64,000 nt of DNA, taken from contig NZ_CM007717.1 of the NCBI RefSeq assembly GCF_002019855.1, positions 6,519,750 to 6,583,749 of the forward strand, in the 5' to 3' direction. The stretch is from Streptomyces antibioticus (lineage in GTDB: Bacteria; Actinomycetota; Actinomycetes; Streptomycetales; Streptomycetaceae). Position numbers and translations under genes: made by a program. Each line of letters starts with the position of its first letter. The stretch's first letter is position 1. The notes under the pieces were generated by a model. It did no database searches and had not been told where the DNA came from. It saw only the letters and a list, made by a program, of their open reading frames with translations. Positions 17,483-25,255 of this stretch are shown one piece after another.

Positions 17483-18214
17483 ATGAGTGACGACGCCCCC
17501 ACCACCGAGCCCGCCCGGATCCCGAACAAGGGCAAGCTGGCCAAGGACCTCAACGAGGTCATCCGCTACACGCTGTGGTCCGTCTTCAAGCTGAAGGACG
17601 CCCTCCCCGAGGACCGCGCGGGCTACGCCGACGAGGTCCAGGAGCTGTTCGACCAGCTCGCCGCCAAGGACGTGACGATCCGCGGCACCTACGACGTGTC
17701 CGGACTGCGCGCCGACGCCGACGTCATGATCTGGTGGCACGCGGAGACCAGCGACCAGCTCCAGGAGGCGTACAACCTCTTCCGCCGCACCAAGCTGGGC
17801 CGCGCCCTCGTACCGGTCTGGTCGAACATGGCGCTGCACCGCCCCGCCGAGTTCAACCGCTCGCACATCCCGGCGTTCCTCGCCGACGAGACGCCCCGCG
17901 ACTACGTGAGCGTGTACCCGTTCGTGCGCTCCTACGACTGGTACCTGCTGCCCGACGAGGACCGCCGCCGGATGCTCGCCGACCACGGCAAGATGGCCCG
18001 CGGCTACCCCGACGTCCGCGCCAACACGGTCGCGTCGTTCTCGCTGGGCGACTACGAGTGGATCCTGGCGTTCGAGGCCGACGAGCTGTACCGCATCGTC
18101 GACCTCATGCGCCACCTCCGGGCCTCCGAGGCCCGGCTGCACGTCCGCGAGGAGGTCCCGTTCTACACGGGCCGCCGCAAGGACGTCGCCGAGCTGGTCG
18201 CGGGCCTCGCCTGA
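17483..18214 (+). CDS. hemQ: Coproheme decarboxylase HemQ
   Basis: A 243-residue protein of the chlorite-dismutase superfamily that decarboxylates Fe-coproporphyrin III to haem b using peroxide. The conserved PFVRSYDWYLLP segment carries the family tyrosines, and MLADHGKMARGY carries the proximal haem histidine. It is co-transcribed with hemY and completes the coproporphyrin-dependent pathway; ferrochelatase is not in the window. Its TGA stop is directly abutted by the stop of the convergent peptidase gene, leaving no intergenic base. Confidence 0.93.
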   Translation: MSDDAPTTEPARIPNKGKLAKDLNEVIRYTLWSVFKLKDALPEDRAGYADEVQELFDQLAAKDVTIRGTYDVSGLRADADVMIWWHAETSDQLQEAYNLFRRTKLGRALVPVWSNMALHRPAEFNRSHIPAFLADETPRDYVSVYPFVRSYDWYLLPDEDRRRMLADHGKMARGYPDVRANTVASFSLGDYEWILAFEADELYRIVDLMRHLRASEARLHVREEVPFYTGRRKDVAELVAGLA

Positions 18215-19864
18215 TCAGACCGCCGGACGCAGGACCCTGGTCCGGGGCTCCACCGCCTCGTCGCCCAGGTCCGTCGGCCGCGGCTCCTGGTGCGGTGCGC
18301 AGGCCGCGCGCCGCACCGGCAGCCGTCCCTCCAGCAGATACGCGTCGAGGTGGGCGTTGACGCAGGCGTTCGGCCCGCCCGCGATGCCGTGCGTGCCGGA
18401 GTCCCGCTCGGTCACCAGCACCGAGCCGGTCAGCCGCCGGTGCATCTCCAGCGCCCCGTCGTAGGGGGCGGCCGCGTCCCGCTCGGCGGCCAGGATCAGC
18501 GTCGGCGGCAGCTCGCCGGGGCCGGTCCGCACGTCCAGCGGCCGCTGCCGGGCGGCCGGCCAGTACGCGCACGGCAGGTTCGCCCACACGTTGTCCCAGG
18601 TCTCGAACGGCGCCACCCGGGCGAGCCGCGTGTTGTCGCGGTCCCAGGTCCTGAAGTCGGTCGGCCAGGACGCGTCGTTGCACTCCACCGCCGTGTACAC
18701 CGCCGAGGCGTTCTCCGCCTCCGCCGCGGCCTCGGTGATCGGACCGGCCTGCGCGATCAGCTCCTCGGGGTCGCCCTTCAGATACTCCGAGAGCGCCCGC
18801 GCGCGGTGCGGCCAGAAGTCGTCGTAGTACCCGGCCTGGAGGAACGCGCTCTGGAGCTGGCCGGGACCGACCGTCCCGCCGGCCGGCTCCGCGGCCAGCC
18901 TGGCTCGCGCCCGCTCGTAGCTGCGCAGCACCGCCTGTTCCGTCCGCCCGAGCCCGTACACCTTGTCGTGCCGGGCGATCCACTCGCGGAAGTCGGTCCA
19001 GCGGCTCTCGAACGCCATCGACTGGTCGAGGTTGTTGCGGTACCAGATCTTCTCCGGCGCCGGGTTCACCGCCGCGTCGAACACCATCCGCCGCACGTGC
19101 GAGGGGAACAGCGTCGCGTACACGGCCCCGAAGTAGGTGCCGTACGAGGAGCCCATGAACGTCAGCTTCTCCTCGCCCAGCGCGGCCCGCAGCACGTCCA
19201 GGTCGCGGGCGTTGTTCAGCGAGTTGTAGTGCGGCAGGGCGCTGCCCGCGCGCTTGGCGCAGCCGCGCGCGTACGCCTTCGCCCGCGCGACGCGTTCCCG
19301 CTTGTACGACTCCGAGGGGTGGACCGGCGCGGGCGAGGGCCCCTTGAAGAAGCCCTTGGGGTCCTGGCAGGACAGGGGCGCCGAGCGTCCGACGCCGCGC
19401 GGGTCGTAGCCGACGAGGTCGTAGGCGGCGCCGATCCGCTTCCACTCCGGCAGCAGGCCGATCAGGGGGAAGTACAGTCCGGAGCCGCCCGGGCCGCCGG
19501 GGTTGAAGACCAGCGCGCCCTGCCGGGGCACCCGGCGCTTGCTGTTGCCCGGGTCGGTGTGGGTGGCCCGCACCCGGCTGACCGTCAGCTTGATCTGCCG
19601 GCCCTCGGGCTCGGCGTAGTCGAGCGGGACGGTGACGGTGCCGCACTGCATCGAGCCCGGCAGGTCCTGCGCCTCCGGGCAGGCGCCGAAGGTCACGCCC
19701 TCCTCGGCGGCCCGCGCGGCGGCGAGGGCGACACCGGCGAAGGCGACACCGGCGGGGGCGCCGGCGGCCGTACCGGTGCTGTCAGGGACTCCGCCCGCCG
19801 GGGCGGCGGAGAGGGCGGTCAGGAGCAGGGCTCCGGTGGCCGAACAGAGGGCGGCGGCTCTCAT
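18215..19864 (-). CDS. Secreted alpha/beta-hydrolase, tripeptidyl aminopeptidase type
   Basis: A 549-residue exported hydrolase related to the Streptomyces tripeptidyl aminopeptidase/SlpD-E family. An N-terminal signal peptide (about 1-25, ending APAGG) is followed by an alpha/beta-hydrolase fold with nucleophile GSSYGTYFG, acid in ILAAERDAAAPY and histidine in SGTHGIAGGPN. The C-terminal segment corresponds to the TAP-like domain. Oxyanion-type NPGGPGGSG is present. It probably removes short N-terminal peptides from extracellular polypeptides. The ATG start has a GAAGGGA site. Substrate specificity is not visible. Confidence 0.88.
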   Translation of the reverse strand: MRAAALCSATGALLLTALSAAPAGGVPDSTGTAAGAPAGVAFAGVALAAARAAEEGVTFGACPEAQDLPGSMQCGTVTVPLDYAEPEGRQIKLTVSRVRATHTDPGNSKRRVPRQGALVFNPGGPGGSGLYFPLIGLLPEWKRIGAAYDLVGYDPRGVGRSAPLSCQDPKGFFKGPSPAPVHPSESYKRERVARAKAYARGCAKRAGSALPHYNSLNNARDLDVLRAALGEEKLTFMGSSYGTYFGAVYATLFPSHVRRMVFDAAVNPAPEKIWYRNNLDQSMAFESRWTDFREWIARHDKVYGLGRTEQAVLRSYERARARLAAEPAGGTVGPGQLQSAFLQAGYYDDFWPHRARALSEYLKGDPEELIAQAGPITEAAAEAENASAVYTAVECNDASWPTDFRTWDRDNTRLARVAPFETWDNVWANLPCAYWPAARQRPLDVRTGPGELPPTLILAAERDAAAPYDGALEMHRRLTGSVLVTERDSGTHGIAGGPNACVNAHLDAYLLEGRLPVRRAACAPHQEPRPTDLGDEAVEPRTRVLRPAV

Positions 19865-19992
19865 GCGAGTCCCTTCGATGCGCGGTGCCACACGGCGGTG
19901 CGACAAAAGGGATGTTTGGTTCGGGCCAGGGGGAAGGCAAGCACCGCCCCCGGGTGTCGGCGCCAATGCCCCCTGCGAGGGACAGGAGAGTC

Positions 19993-20820
19993 TCAGTCGC
20001 GGGGGAACGGCTCGCGGTGTCCGAAGGCGGCCCTCAGATGCGGCTCGGCCGCCCGTATCCCCAGCACGGCGACCGATGTCAGATACGCCCGCTCGTCCGC
20101 CGCGCTCCCGTCGGCGCGGGTGCCGGTGCCGGTGCCGGTGTCGTCCGCCCGCCCGGCCAGCGTGCCCAGCAGTCGCTGACCGGCCGGGGAGGCCCAGCGG
20201 GCGCCCGGCGGCACCTCGACCCGGGCGATCGCCAGACAGCCCAGGGTCAGCGCCAGCGGCAGCGCGAACCACAGGGCGACGTGCCAGCGCGGTATGCCCG
20301 TCTCGCCCGGCATCGACAGCGCCACCGTGCCCAGCGCCAGGACCAGCAGGGCGGCGCCGCGCACCTGCCGCACCCCGGTGGTCACCGTCGTACGGGGACC
20401 GTCCGGCACCGCGAGACCCGCGCGCACCAGTCGGTCGGCGAGGGAGCGCACCGCGTCCGCGGCCGCCGTCGCGGCCCGTACCGGCGCTATCCGGGACTGG
20501 CCCTGCGGGCCGATGGCCCCGATGACGGACCGTTCCATCTCGTCCTGCCCGTGCGGGTCCACCACGGTCGCCCAGCCGGTGTGGGCGAGCAGCAGCCGAC
20601 GCTGACGGGCCATCGAGACCAGGGTCAGCTCGGCGACCCTGCCGGGTCCGCCGGACAGGAACGCCGCCTCGTAGAGCGTCAGGTCGTGTGCGCTGCCGTG
20701 GCGGCGGTCCGGGTCCGTGTCCCGGCCGACGGCCGCCGCGCGGACGGCGGCCAGACACAGCCGGGCGCACGCCGCACCGGCGGCGCCCCATGCCAACACC
20801 AGGAGAAGGACCCAGAACAT
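19993..20820 (-). CDS. TIGR04222 domain membrane protein
   Basis: A 275-residue protein with an N-terminal helix (FWVLLLVLAWGAAGAACARL) and two further helices around 155-205. The stretch DLTLYEAAFLSGGPGRVAEL matches the TIGR04222 family core. As I recall, many members end in a Gly/Cys-rich tail and are encoded near DUF692 proteins; this one ends in a short charged tail (FGHREPFPRD) with no cysteines. It lies two genes downstream of the DUF692 enzyme. The internal TGTGTG repeat is low complexity. Function unknown. Confidence 0.75.
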   Translation of the reverse strand: MFWVLLLVLAWGAAGAACARLCLAAVRAAAVGRDTDPDRRHGSAHDLTLYEAAFLSGGPGRVAELTLVSMARQRRLLLAHTGWATVVDPHGQDEMERSVIGAIGPQGQSRIAPVRAATAAADAVRSLADRLVRAGLAVPDGPRTTVTTGVRQVRGAALLVLALGTVALSMPGETGIPRWHVALWFALPLALTLGCLAIARVEVPPGARWASPAGQRLLGTLAGRADDTGTGTGTRADGSAADERAYLTSVAVLGIRAAEPHLRAAFGHREPFPRD

Positions 20821-20910
20821 GTCGTTTTTCTATGCCGTCACCCGGGCCCGCCGCCACACCGTTTTCACCATCCGGACACGGCGTCGCGGATATGTGACGT
20901 TCCGGTGGAT

Positions 20911-21723
20911 TCAGGAGGGCGGCGGACTCGTCGCGGCGGGCGGCAGCGCATAGCTCGGGGCCGGGTTCGGGTCCGGGTTCGGGTCCGGCGGCGGGGACAG
21001 CGGGACGACCGTGCCGGGATCGCCGGTGAGGCCGGGCGGGGCGCTGGAGCGGGTGGACGACGGTGTGCCGCTCGCCGCCAACTCCCGGGCCAGGGCGTCG
21101 TAGTCGACGAGCCCGGTGGCCTCCAGGACCCGGATGTGGTCCAGCACGGTCGAGTTGGCGTCGTCGGCGAGGGCGCGGACCAGCGAGTTGCGGGTGCCCG
21201 CCCGCACCTGCGCCACCAGGGAGAACACCCGCCCGTGGGCGACCCGCAGGGTGTTGGCGAACGTCCAGTCGAATGCCCGGCCGCGCGCCGCGTCCAGCTC
21301 CGCCAGCCAGGTCCGCTGCTGTTCGTCGGGCTCGTTCGGCAGCGGGAGGCCCAGCTTCGCCGCCACGTCCCGTGCCCGCTCGTCCAGGAAGGCGTGCCCC
21401 TCCACCAGGTGCCGGCCCGCCGTCCGTACGGCGTCCGTGGTGCCCTTCTCCTCGGCCTGGACGCCGGCGGGCAGCTCCCACAGCCCGGCCAGCCGCACCT
21501 TGGTGACGAACTCCCGGTCCAGGGCGGACAACGGCCCGTAGGGGGTCACCACGCTCTGCGCGTTCAGCACGTCCACGCCGCCGCCGGACCCGCCCTCGTC
21601 GGACCGGCCCAGGTAGGACAGGACCGGGAGGAGCAGCGCCACGAGGGTCGCGGCCAGGCACACCATGACGAGACCGGTACCGCTGATGATGCCTCGGCCC
21701 TGGACCGGGGGACGGGGTCGCAT
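20911..21723 (-). CDS. DUF4142 family exported or membrane-anchored protein
   Basis: A 270-residue protein with one N-terminal membrane helix or uncleaved signal (VMVCLAATLVALLLPVLSYL) and an extracytoplasmic all-helical DUF4142 domain (about 55-210, including LDREFVTKVRLAGLWELPAG and the WTFANTLRVAHG segment). The C-terminal 50 residues are Pro/Ser-rich and probably span the wall. The ATG at 21723 has a strong GGAGG 7-10 nt upstream, so the longer in-frame start was rejected. Function unknown. Confidence 0.8.
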   Translation of the reverse strand: MRPRPPVQGRGIISGTGLVMVCLAATLVALLLPVLSYLGRSDEGGSGGGVDVLNAQSVVTPYGPLSALDREFVTKVRLAGLWELPAGVQAEEKGTTDAVRTAGRHLVEGHAFLDERARDVAAKLGLPLPNEPDEQQRTWLAELDAARGRAFDWTFANTLRVAHGRVFSLVAQVRAGTRNSLVRALADDANSTVLDHIRVLEATGLVDYDALARELAASGTPSSTRSSAPPGLTGDPGTVVPLSPPPDPNPDPNPAPSYALPPAATSPPPS

Positions 21724-21778
21724 GGTGCCTCCTGTGCACGGCACCGCACGCTCGGCTCGATCGGGTGCGGGACGGCGT

Positions 21779-21784
21779 AGTTTA
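21779..21784 (-). promoter_or_regulatory. Possible -10 box for the DUF4142-TIGR04222 genes
   Basis: TAAACT on the minus strand lies in an AT-rich island between the DUF692 stop and the DUF4142 start. It suggests a promoter separate from DUF692. No convincing -35 box was found. Confidence 0.3.
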
Positions 21785-21833
21785 CTGCGCCCTTTCCGGA
21801 AACCGCCGAACGGGTGAAAGTCGCCCCGATTCC

Positions 21834-21867
21834 ACCCTCACGCCCTCACCACCCTCACGCCCTCACC
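21834..21867. repeat. Two perfect 17-bp tandem repeats at the DUF692 3' end
   Basis: ACCCTCACGCCCTCACC occurs twice in tandem (21834-21850 and 21851-21867). The second copy covers the DUF692 stop codon. It may simply reflect slippage; no hairpin is formed. Confidence 0.7.
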
Positions 21868-23167
21868 GCCCGGTCAGCGAGCGTCCCACCCGGGCCAGCC
21901 GTGAACGGGACCGCGGGGCGGGGCCCGAGCGGTCCAGCCACCAGCGCCGCAGCTCCCGCCGGGACCGGCCCTCGGCCGGGTTCCCGCCGAGCAGGACGTG
22001 CTCGGCGAAGTCCAGGGCGTCCTGCCGGTATCCGCCGCGCATCGGGTGGCCCTGGGCGTAGGCCAGGAACGCCGGGCGGTAGCCGGTGCCCAGGATCTCG
22101 GGGAGTTCCGGAGCCACCTTGGCCACCACGTCCGCCCGCTTCGCCGCCAGGGACCGCGCCTGGACGCCCAGCCGGACCCGGTCGAAGCCCTCCGGCGCCG
22201 GGGTCCCCGCGACCAGCGCGGACAGCAGAGCGGCCTGGGCGAGCCCGAGGCGCTGCCGGGTCGCGTCACCGGCGGCGGACACGTCGGCGCGACCGCCCGG
22301 CTCCCGCGGGGAAGCCTCGCCCTCCACGCTGACCGCCTCTCCGACCGCCTCTCCGAGCGCTTCTCTGATCGCGTCCAACTCGCGCTCCAGCTCGCCCGGT
22401 TCGGGGAAGTTCTCGTCGCGCTCCAGGAGCACGCCCGGCGGGGACACCCGGGACGCGAGGTCGGCCAGGATGTCGAGCACCGGCGGGGGCACCGGGTGGG
22501 CGTGGCTGTCGTGCCAGACGCCGTCCCGTTCGAAGCCGCCCGCGACATGGACGTACGCGATGGCCTCCAGGGGCAGTTCGGCGAGCGCCTTGGCGGGGTC
22601 CTCGCCGCGGTTGACGTGATTGGTGTGCAGGTTGGCGACGTCGATCAGGAGCCGTACGCCGGTCCGGTCCGCCAGTTCGTAGAGGAACTGTCCCTCCGTC
22701 ATCTCCTCGCCCGGCCAGGCGATGAGCGCGGCGATGTTCTCGACGGCGAGCGGCACGGGCAGCGCGTCCTGCGCGACGCGCACGTTCTCGCAGAGCACGT
22801 CGAGGGCGTCGCGGGTGCGCGGGACCGGCAGCAGATGCCCGGCCTCCAGACGGGCGGTGGTGGTCAGCGGGCCGCCCGCGCGGACGAACGCGATGTGCTC
22901 GGTGACCAGCGGCGAGCCCAGCGCCTCGGCCCGTTCGGCGAGCGCGGCCAGCCGTCCGGCGTCGGGCCGGTCGGCGCCGCCGACGCCCAGCGAGACGCCG
23001 TGCGGGACCACGGTGACCCCGCGGTCGAGCAGCCGTCGCAGGGAGTCGGGGAGGTGTCCGGGGCAGGTGTTCTCCGCCACGACCTCGACCCAGTCGATGC
23101 CCGGCATCCGCTCCACGGCGTCCGCGATCTCCGGCCGCCAGCCGATGCCCGTCCCCAGTCGTGCCAT
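21863..23167 (-). CDS. DUF692 / MNIO multinuclear iron enzyme with SCO6045-like C-terminal domain
   Basis: A 434-residue protein. Residues ~1-275 form a TIM-barrel DUF692 domain (the MbnB/TglH-type multinuclear non-haem iron oxidases, which modify cysteine or other residues of peptides). All expected metal ligands are visible: H56, E90-H91, E143, D176 with N179 and H181, H207, D220-H222 and E249. Residues ~300-434 resemble the C-terminal domain of S. coelicolor SCO6045, possibly a partner-recognition domain. The usual substrate is a small Cys-containing precursor, but none is adjacent. GTG/ATG choice: ATG at 23167. It is followed by DUF4142 and TIGR04222 genes. Confidence 0.85.
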   Translation of the reverse strand: MARLGTGIGWRPEIADAVERMPGIDWVEVVAENTCPGHLPDSLRRLLDRGVTVVPHGVSLGVGGADRPDAGRLAALAERAEALGSPLVTEHIAFVRAGGPLTTTARLEAGHLLPVPRTRDALDVLCENVRVAQDALPVPLAVENIAALIAWPGEEMTEGQFLYELADRTGVRLLIDVANLHTNHVNRGEDPAKALAELPLEAIAYVHVAGGFERDGVWHDSHAHPVPPPVLDILADLASRVSPPGVLLERDENFPEPGELERELDAIREALGEAVGEAVSVEGEASPREPGGRADVSAAGDATRQRLGLAQAALLSALVAGTPAPEGFDRVRLGVQARSLAAKRADVVAKVAPELPEILGTGYRPAFLAYAQGHPMRGGYRQDALDFAEHVLLGGNPAEGRSRRELRRWWLDRSGPAPRSRSRLARVGRSLTGR

Positions 23168-23282
23168 GGCCCCCGCCTCCTTCGTGCCGTGCCCCCTCGG
23201 TGGTGACGGGGGTATGACCCCGCGGAGTTCCCCTGAACCGTCCGGGCCCCGCCTTCAGAGGAACATTTGAGGTTGGCCGCTC

Positions 23283-23999
23283 TCAGCGCAGCGCCGGATG
23301 GTCGGCGACCACCGTGGCGCTGCCGGGCGCGATCTCGGTGAATCCGGCGTCCCTGACCACCGGCAGACCGCTCGTCGTCAGCTCACTCCACCGCCCGGCC
23401 GTCGCGGTCCGCACCGCCAGCGGGAAACCGGCCTCGCGCCAGGCGTTCCGCTCCCGCTCCGACAGCTCCCACCAGGCGAGCTGGGCGCCGTGTCCGGCCT
23501 GCGCCATCGCCTTGCCGGCGGACATGGCGAGGCCGGGGTTGAACCAGATCACCGGCGTCCCCGGAGCGGCGTCCCCCGGCGGCTCCGGGTCGTCCAGGTC
23601 GGTGCCGGAGACCTGGAGCCTGGCCAGATCCTTGGGCCAGCCGTCCAGCGGGACGGGCGGGAAGACCCGCACCTCCGCCGCCTTGCCGGTGAGCGTGATG
23701 CCGGGCAGCGCCTCGGCCCGCCGCCACTCCGCACCGCGCGCCCGCCGCACCACCTTGCGGATCCGGGCGTCCTGCCAGTCCCGCACCGCCCGCGCCCACT
23801 CGCCCTCGCCGCGCGCCCGCTCGTCGGCCAGCAGCGTCAGCACCGCCCGCGCGGCCGTCTCCAGCGCGTCCGTACGCCCCGGCGGCTCCGCCCGCTCGAT
23901 CCGCACCACCAGAGGCAGCACGAACTGCGGAGCCTCGTCCCGCACGGACCGCTCGGAACGAAAAGGACTGTCGCCGGGAACGACCGCATCACTCGTCAC
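23283..23999 (-). CDS. PTH2-like peptidyl-tRNA hydrolase family protein
   Basis: A 238-residue cytoplasmic protein. The C-terminal half carries the PTH2-like core MSAGKAMAQAGHGAQLAWW, similar to the KxxAQxxHA signature of archaeal-type peptidyl-tRNA hydrolase. The N-terminal ~120 residues form an extra segment (IERAEPPGRTDALETAARAVL). Actinobacterial relatives are annotated as peptidyl-tRNA hydrolases, but activity is unproven and the canonical Pth enzyme should exist elsewhere. The GTG start is only 2 nt from GGAGG, unusually close, so the true start is uncertain. Confidence 0.65.
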   Translation of the reverse strand: MTSDAVVPGDSPFRSERSVRDEAPQFVLPLVVRIERAEPPGRTDALETAARAVLTLLADERARGEGEWARAVRDWQDARIRKVVRRARGAEWRRAEALPGITLTGKAAEVRVFPPVPLDGWPKDLARLQVSGTDLDDPEPPGDAAPGTPVIWFNPGLAMSAGKAMAQAGHGAQLAWWELSERERNAWREAGFPLAVRTATAGRWSELTTSGLPVVRDAGFTEIAPGSATVVADHPALR

Positions 24000-24075
24000 G
24001 TCCTCCAGTCTGCCAGCCCCAAGATCCGCTCCCGGAGCGGCCGGGAAAGGACGGAAGGGCGGCGCCTCCCGTCGC

Positions 24076-24255
24076 TCACCCTGAGCACGACGTGCGTTCG
24101 GCCTCCCGCCACTCGCAGACCGGGCACAGGGTGATCCCCTTGTACGACTCCGGGTACTCCGTCGGTTCGCGGCACAGGACGCAGTCCGCGTAGGGCGGGC
24201 CTTCGGCCGTGGGGGGTTTGGTCGCGTCGATCAGACAGTAGGTGTCCTCACTCAT
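24076..24255 (-). CDS. 59-residue CxxC/CxxC zinc-ribbon-like protein
   Basis: A small gene in the gap between the deacetylase and PTH2 genes. The 59-residue product contains DCVLCRE and LCPVCEW, two CxxC pairs 16 residues apart, plus C7 and C57. This looks like a zinc ribbon or knuckle. ATG start at 24255 and TGA stop at 24076. Third-position GC is strongly biased, as in real genes here. It reads in the same direction as its neighbours (31 bp after the deacetylase stop), so it may be part of their operon. The function is unknown; a structural zinc-binding or RNA-associated role is possible. Confidence 0.75.
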   Translation of the reverse strand: MSEDTYCLIDATKPPTAEGPPYADCVLCREPTEYPESYKGITLCPVCEWREAERTSCSG

Positions 24256-24286
24256 GTGTCCAGCGTACGAGCCGTGGCCCCGGTGG

Positions 24287-25138
24287 TCAGCGGCCGCTGG
24301 CGGTGGCGATCAGTTCGGAGACCTTCACGAAGCGGTAGCCCTGGCGGCGCAGTTCGGGGACGATCGTGCGGACCGCGCGTTCGGTGGCGGGGGCGGCGCT
24401 GCGGGTGCAGTGCATGACGACCACGGATCCCGGGCGCACCCCGGCCAGGACGTCCTGGGCCACGGCGTCCGCGTCGGTGGCGAAGGCGTCCCCGCTCACC
24501 ACGTCCCACTGCACGGCGGTGACCCCGGTGCCGCTCACCGCGCGCAGGGCCCGGCCGTCGTAGCAGCCGCCGGGGAAGCGGAAGTACGGCATCGGGTCGG
24601 GTACGCCGGCGCGGCGGAAGGCGGTGTACGCGCGCTCCACGTCGGCCCGCATGCGGTCCCCGGAGACGGTCGGCAGGCCGTAGCAGTCCGCGGTGAAGGC
24701 GTAGTGGCTGTAGGAGTGGTTGGCGATCTCGAAGAGGGGGTCGTGGCCGATGGCGCGGGCCTGGGCGGGGTACTCCTCGGCCCAGCGGCCGGTCATGAAC
24801 ACGGTGGCCGGCACCTTCAGTGTCCGCAGGGCGGCGATCAGCCCCGGGTTGTCGAAGTGCTCGCCCGCCGCCGCGCGCGGTCCCTGGTCGGCGGTCATGT
24901 CGGCGTCGAAGGTGAGGGCGACGGTCTTCCCGGCCGTGCGGGGGCCGTGCTCGAAGACGGGGGGCAGTCCGGCGGGGCCCGGGGCGAGCGTCGGCGGCCG
25001 GGTGGGGACGGCCCGGTGGGCGGTGGGCGCTGGGTGAGGCGGACGGGGCGCTGCCGGAGTCGTGCCGCAGGCGGTGAGTCCGGCCCCGAGCGCGCCCAGG
25101 GCGCAGAGCAGGGCGAGACGACGTACGGGAAGGATCAT
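24287..25138 (-). CDS. Polysaccharide deacetylase lipoprotein
   Basis: A 283-residue lipoprotein (lipobox LTAC, C24) with a Pro-rich linker and a NodB homology domain (about 70-275). Motif 1 is TFDADM, motif 2 is NHSYSHYAF with the metal histidines, and motif 3 is RFPGGCYD. This predicts an extracytoplasmic metal-dependent deacetylase acting on peptidoglycan, chitin oligomers or another N-acetylated glycan. It has no Shine-Dalgarno; TACGTT lies 6 nt before the ATG, so translation is probably leaderless. Confidence 0.88.
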   Translation of the reverse strand: MILPVRRLALLCALGALGAGLTACGTTPAAPRPPHPAPTAHRAVPTRPPTLAPGPAGLPPVFEHGPRTAGKTVALTFDADMTADQGPRAAAGEHFDNPGLIAALRTLKVPATVFMTGRWAEEYPAQARAIGHDPLFEIANHSYSHYAFTADCYGLPTVSGDRMRADVERAYTAFRRAGVPDPMPYFRFPGGCYDGRALRAVSGTGVTAVQWDVVSGDAFATDADAVAQDVLAGVRPGSVVVMHCTRSAAPATERAVRTIVPELRRQGYRFVKVSELIATASGR

Positions 25139-25144
25139 CGTACG

Positions 25145-25150
25145 AACGTA
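25145..25150 (-). promoter_or_regulatory. -10 box for a probable leaderless deacetylase transcript
   Basis: TACGTT on the minus strand ends 6 nt before the ATG of the polysaccharide deacetylase gene, with no ribosome binding site between. The position fits initiation at the start codon itself. Confidence 0.4.
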
Positions 25151-25255
25151 TGACCCGGAAAGTGGCCTTCGTGGTGGGAGGGGAACCGGCTCTCCGGGGC
25201 GTCACCCGGCCGGGCGTGCCGCCACCCGGCCGGTGACGGGCGGCGGCACGGGCGG

